From Ignavibacteria bacterium (GTDB taxonomy: Bacteria > Bacteroidota > Ignavibacteria > Kapaibacteriales > UBA4661): a stretch of DNA of 64,000 nt. How positions within the stretch are numbered: the first letter of the stretch is position 1; each line of letters begins with the position of its first letter. Both the position numbers and the translations under genes were made by a program. This document shows, one piece after another, positions 63,650-64,000 of the stretch. Under the pieces are notes generated by a model. That model was not told the DNA's origin and made no database searches. It saw only the letters and a program-made list of their open reading frames with translations. The stretch spans positions 124,001 through 188,000 of the forward strand of contig JAAFIV010000001.1 of assembly GCA_013298775.1 (NCBI GenBank), written 5' to 3'.

Positions 63650-63941
63650 ACGATACAACTTTCGCAAAATGCTCGTTTTGTAGCACAGACAAGAGTGTCT
63701 GTGCTACCGAAGACACATAAAATCTGCATCAATTGGTAGCGCAGACCTTTGTACACGACAAAATTTCTTCAGCAGTGGCACAGACATTCTTGTCTGTGAG
63801 TGTTGGTGCGGGATTCAGGTAAGAAACACAGACAGAAAGTCTCAAGCCACTGAAGCCTGATTTTACGAGCTTTTCAGAGGTTTTGTCGTGTACAAAGAGC
63901 GCAGACACTCCTGTTTGCGCCATTTACGAAAGTCCTAAACG
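63650..63941. mobile_element. family A element interrupted by a family B element, 3-bp TSD ACG
   Basis: Family A ends at 63653 (ATACAACTTTCGCAAAATG, worn) and 63938 (TTTACGAAAGTCCTAA), flanked by ACG at 63650-63652 and 63939-63941. The span is 286 bp; subtracting the nested family B (151 bp) and one 9-bp TSD leaves exactly 126 bp. It begins 150 bp upstream of the TPR kinase start. Confidence 0.88.
63738..63906. mobile_element. family B MITE-like element, 151 bp, 9-bp TSD AGCGCAGAC
   Basis: Element 63747-63897 has a perfect 17-bp terminal inverted repeat (CTTTGTACACGACAAAA and complement) and lies between identical AGCGCAGAC copies (63738-63746, 63898-63906), which are part of the disrupted family A core. 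The cleanest copy in the window. The interior holds CACAGACATTCTTGTCTGTG and inverted partner (with mismatches). No open frame worth calling. Confidence 0.92.
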
Positions 63942-63983
63942 AATCAAATCAACGCTGCGGGATAGAATAATTTGGCATCTTTT

Positions 63984-64000
63984 GGCGCAGACAGGTGTGT
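63984..64000. repeat. start of another CAGACA-type repeat (cut by window edge)
   Basis: GGCGCAGACAGGTGTGT matches the opening of a family A core. The rest is beyond the window. Confidence 0.55.

Noticed and set aside
1-64000. Prophage or autonomous insertion sequence
   Set aside because: No transposase, integrase, capsid or terminase gene was found; all mobile DNA seen is non-autonomous.

Overview
The window reads as chromosome of a Gram-negative member of the Bacteroidota/Chlorobiota (FCB) supergroup; I cannot name a species. Supporting points: two secreted proteins end in type IX secretion (Por)-like sorting tails; two large OmpA-like proteins, an OstA/LptA-like envelope protein and lipoproteins indicate an outer membrane; Shine-Dalgarno sequences are weak; and there is a propeller-domain (Reg_prop/Y_Y_Y) histidine kinase of the type common in Bacteroidota. 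A ribosome-modification, cell-wall and methyl-cycle gene set argues for a chromosome rather than a plasmid or phage. Layout: 0-5.6 kb (minus) holds two secreted proteins, a FAH-family enzyme, a phosphoglucose/phosphomannose isomerase, a PBP4-type D,D-carboxypeptidase and a carboxymuconolactone-decarboxylase-like protein. 6-9.3 kb holds an orphan chemoreceptor, a lipoprotein-like MsrB and a small secreted protein. 9.6-18.7 kb is an envelope block: two paralogous double-OmpA-domain proteins and a roughly 1360-residue adhesin-like protein. 19-26.7 kb (minus) has a MqnA-like protein, a polysaccharide flippase, a CHASE8-like/PAS histidine kinase, tmk, rsmI and tadA. 27-35.2 kb (plus) has a HI0933-type flavoprotein, a MarR regulator, two small proteins, lon, DUF2461, an SDR and a membrane protein. 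35.4-43.4 kb has tRNA-Lys, a class III nucleotidyl cyclase, an ATP-grasp-like protein, obg and the propeller kinase. 43.5-49.7 kb (minus) has malQ, the OstA-like protein, an RsmB-type methyltransferase and an MDR dehydrogenase. 49.9-53.7 kb (plus) has a sugar nucleotidyltransferase, metK and ahcY. 54.3-63.5 kb (minus) has secF-secD, a small putative lipoprotein, an Rpn-type nuclease, a solute-binding protein, a lipoprotein and a TPR histidine kinase. The most striking content lies between genes. At least five families of short non-autonomous inverted-repeat elements occupy the gaps, and several have readable target-site duplications (TSDs). Family A is 126 bp with 3-bp TSDs. Family B is about 151 bp with 9-bp TSDs. 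Family C has ends GTAACTGGTCAGGT, 8-bp TSDs and interchangeable palindromic cores. Family D is 154 bp with a 9-bp TSD. Family E is a 32-bp palindrome. Two cases are nested: B inside A at the right end, and C inside B near 53.9 kb. Removing B plus one TSD from the first restores exactly 126 bp. No transposase lies in the window, so mobilisation must act in trans. I regard this modular element system, in which different end types share cores and one end type carries different cores, as the best candidate for undescribed biology here. The genes themselves are mostly housekeeping or envelope functions; the oddest is an adenosylhomocysteinase with a Lys/Ala- and HKNGNG-rich N-terminal extension.
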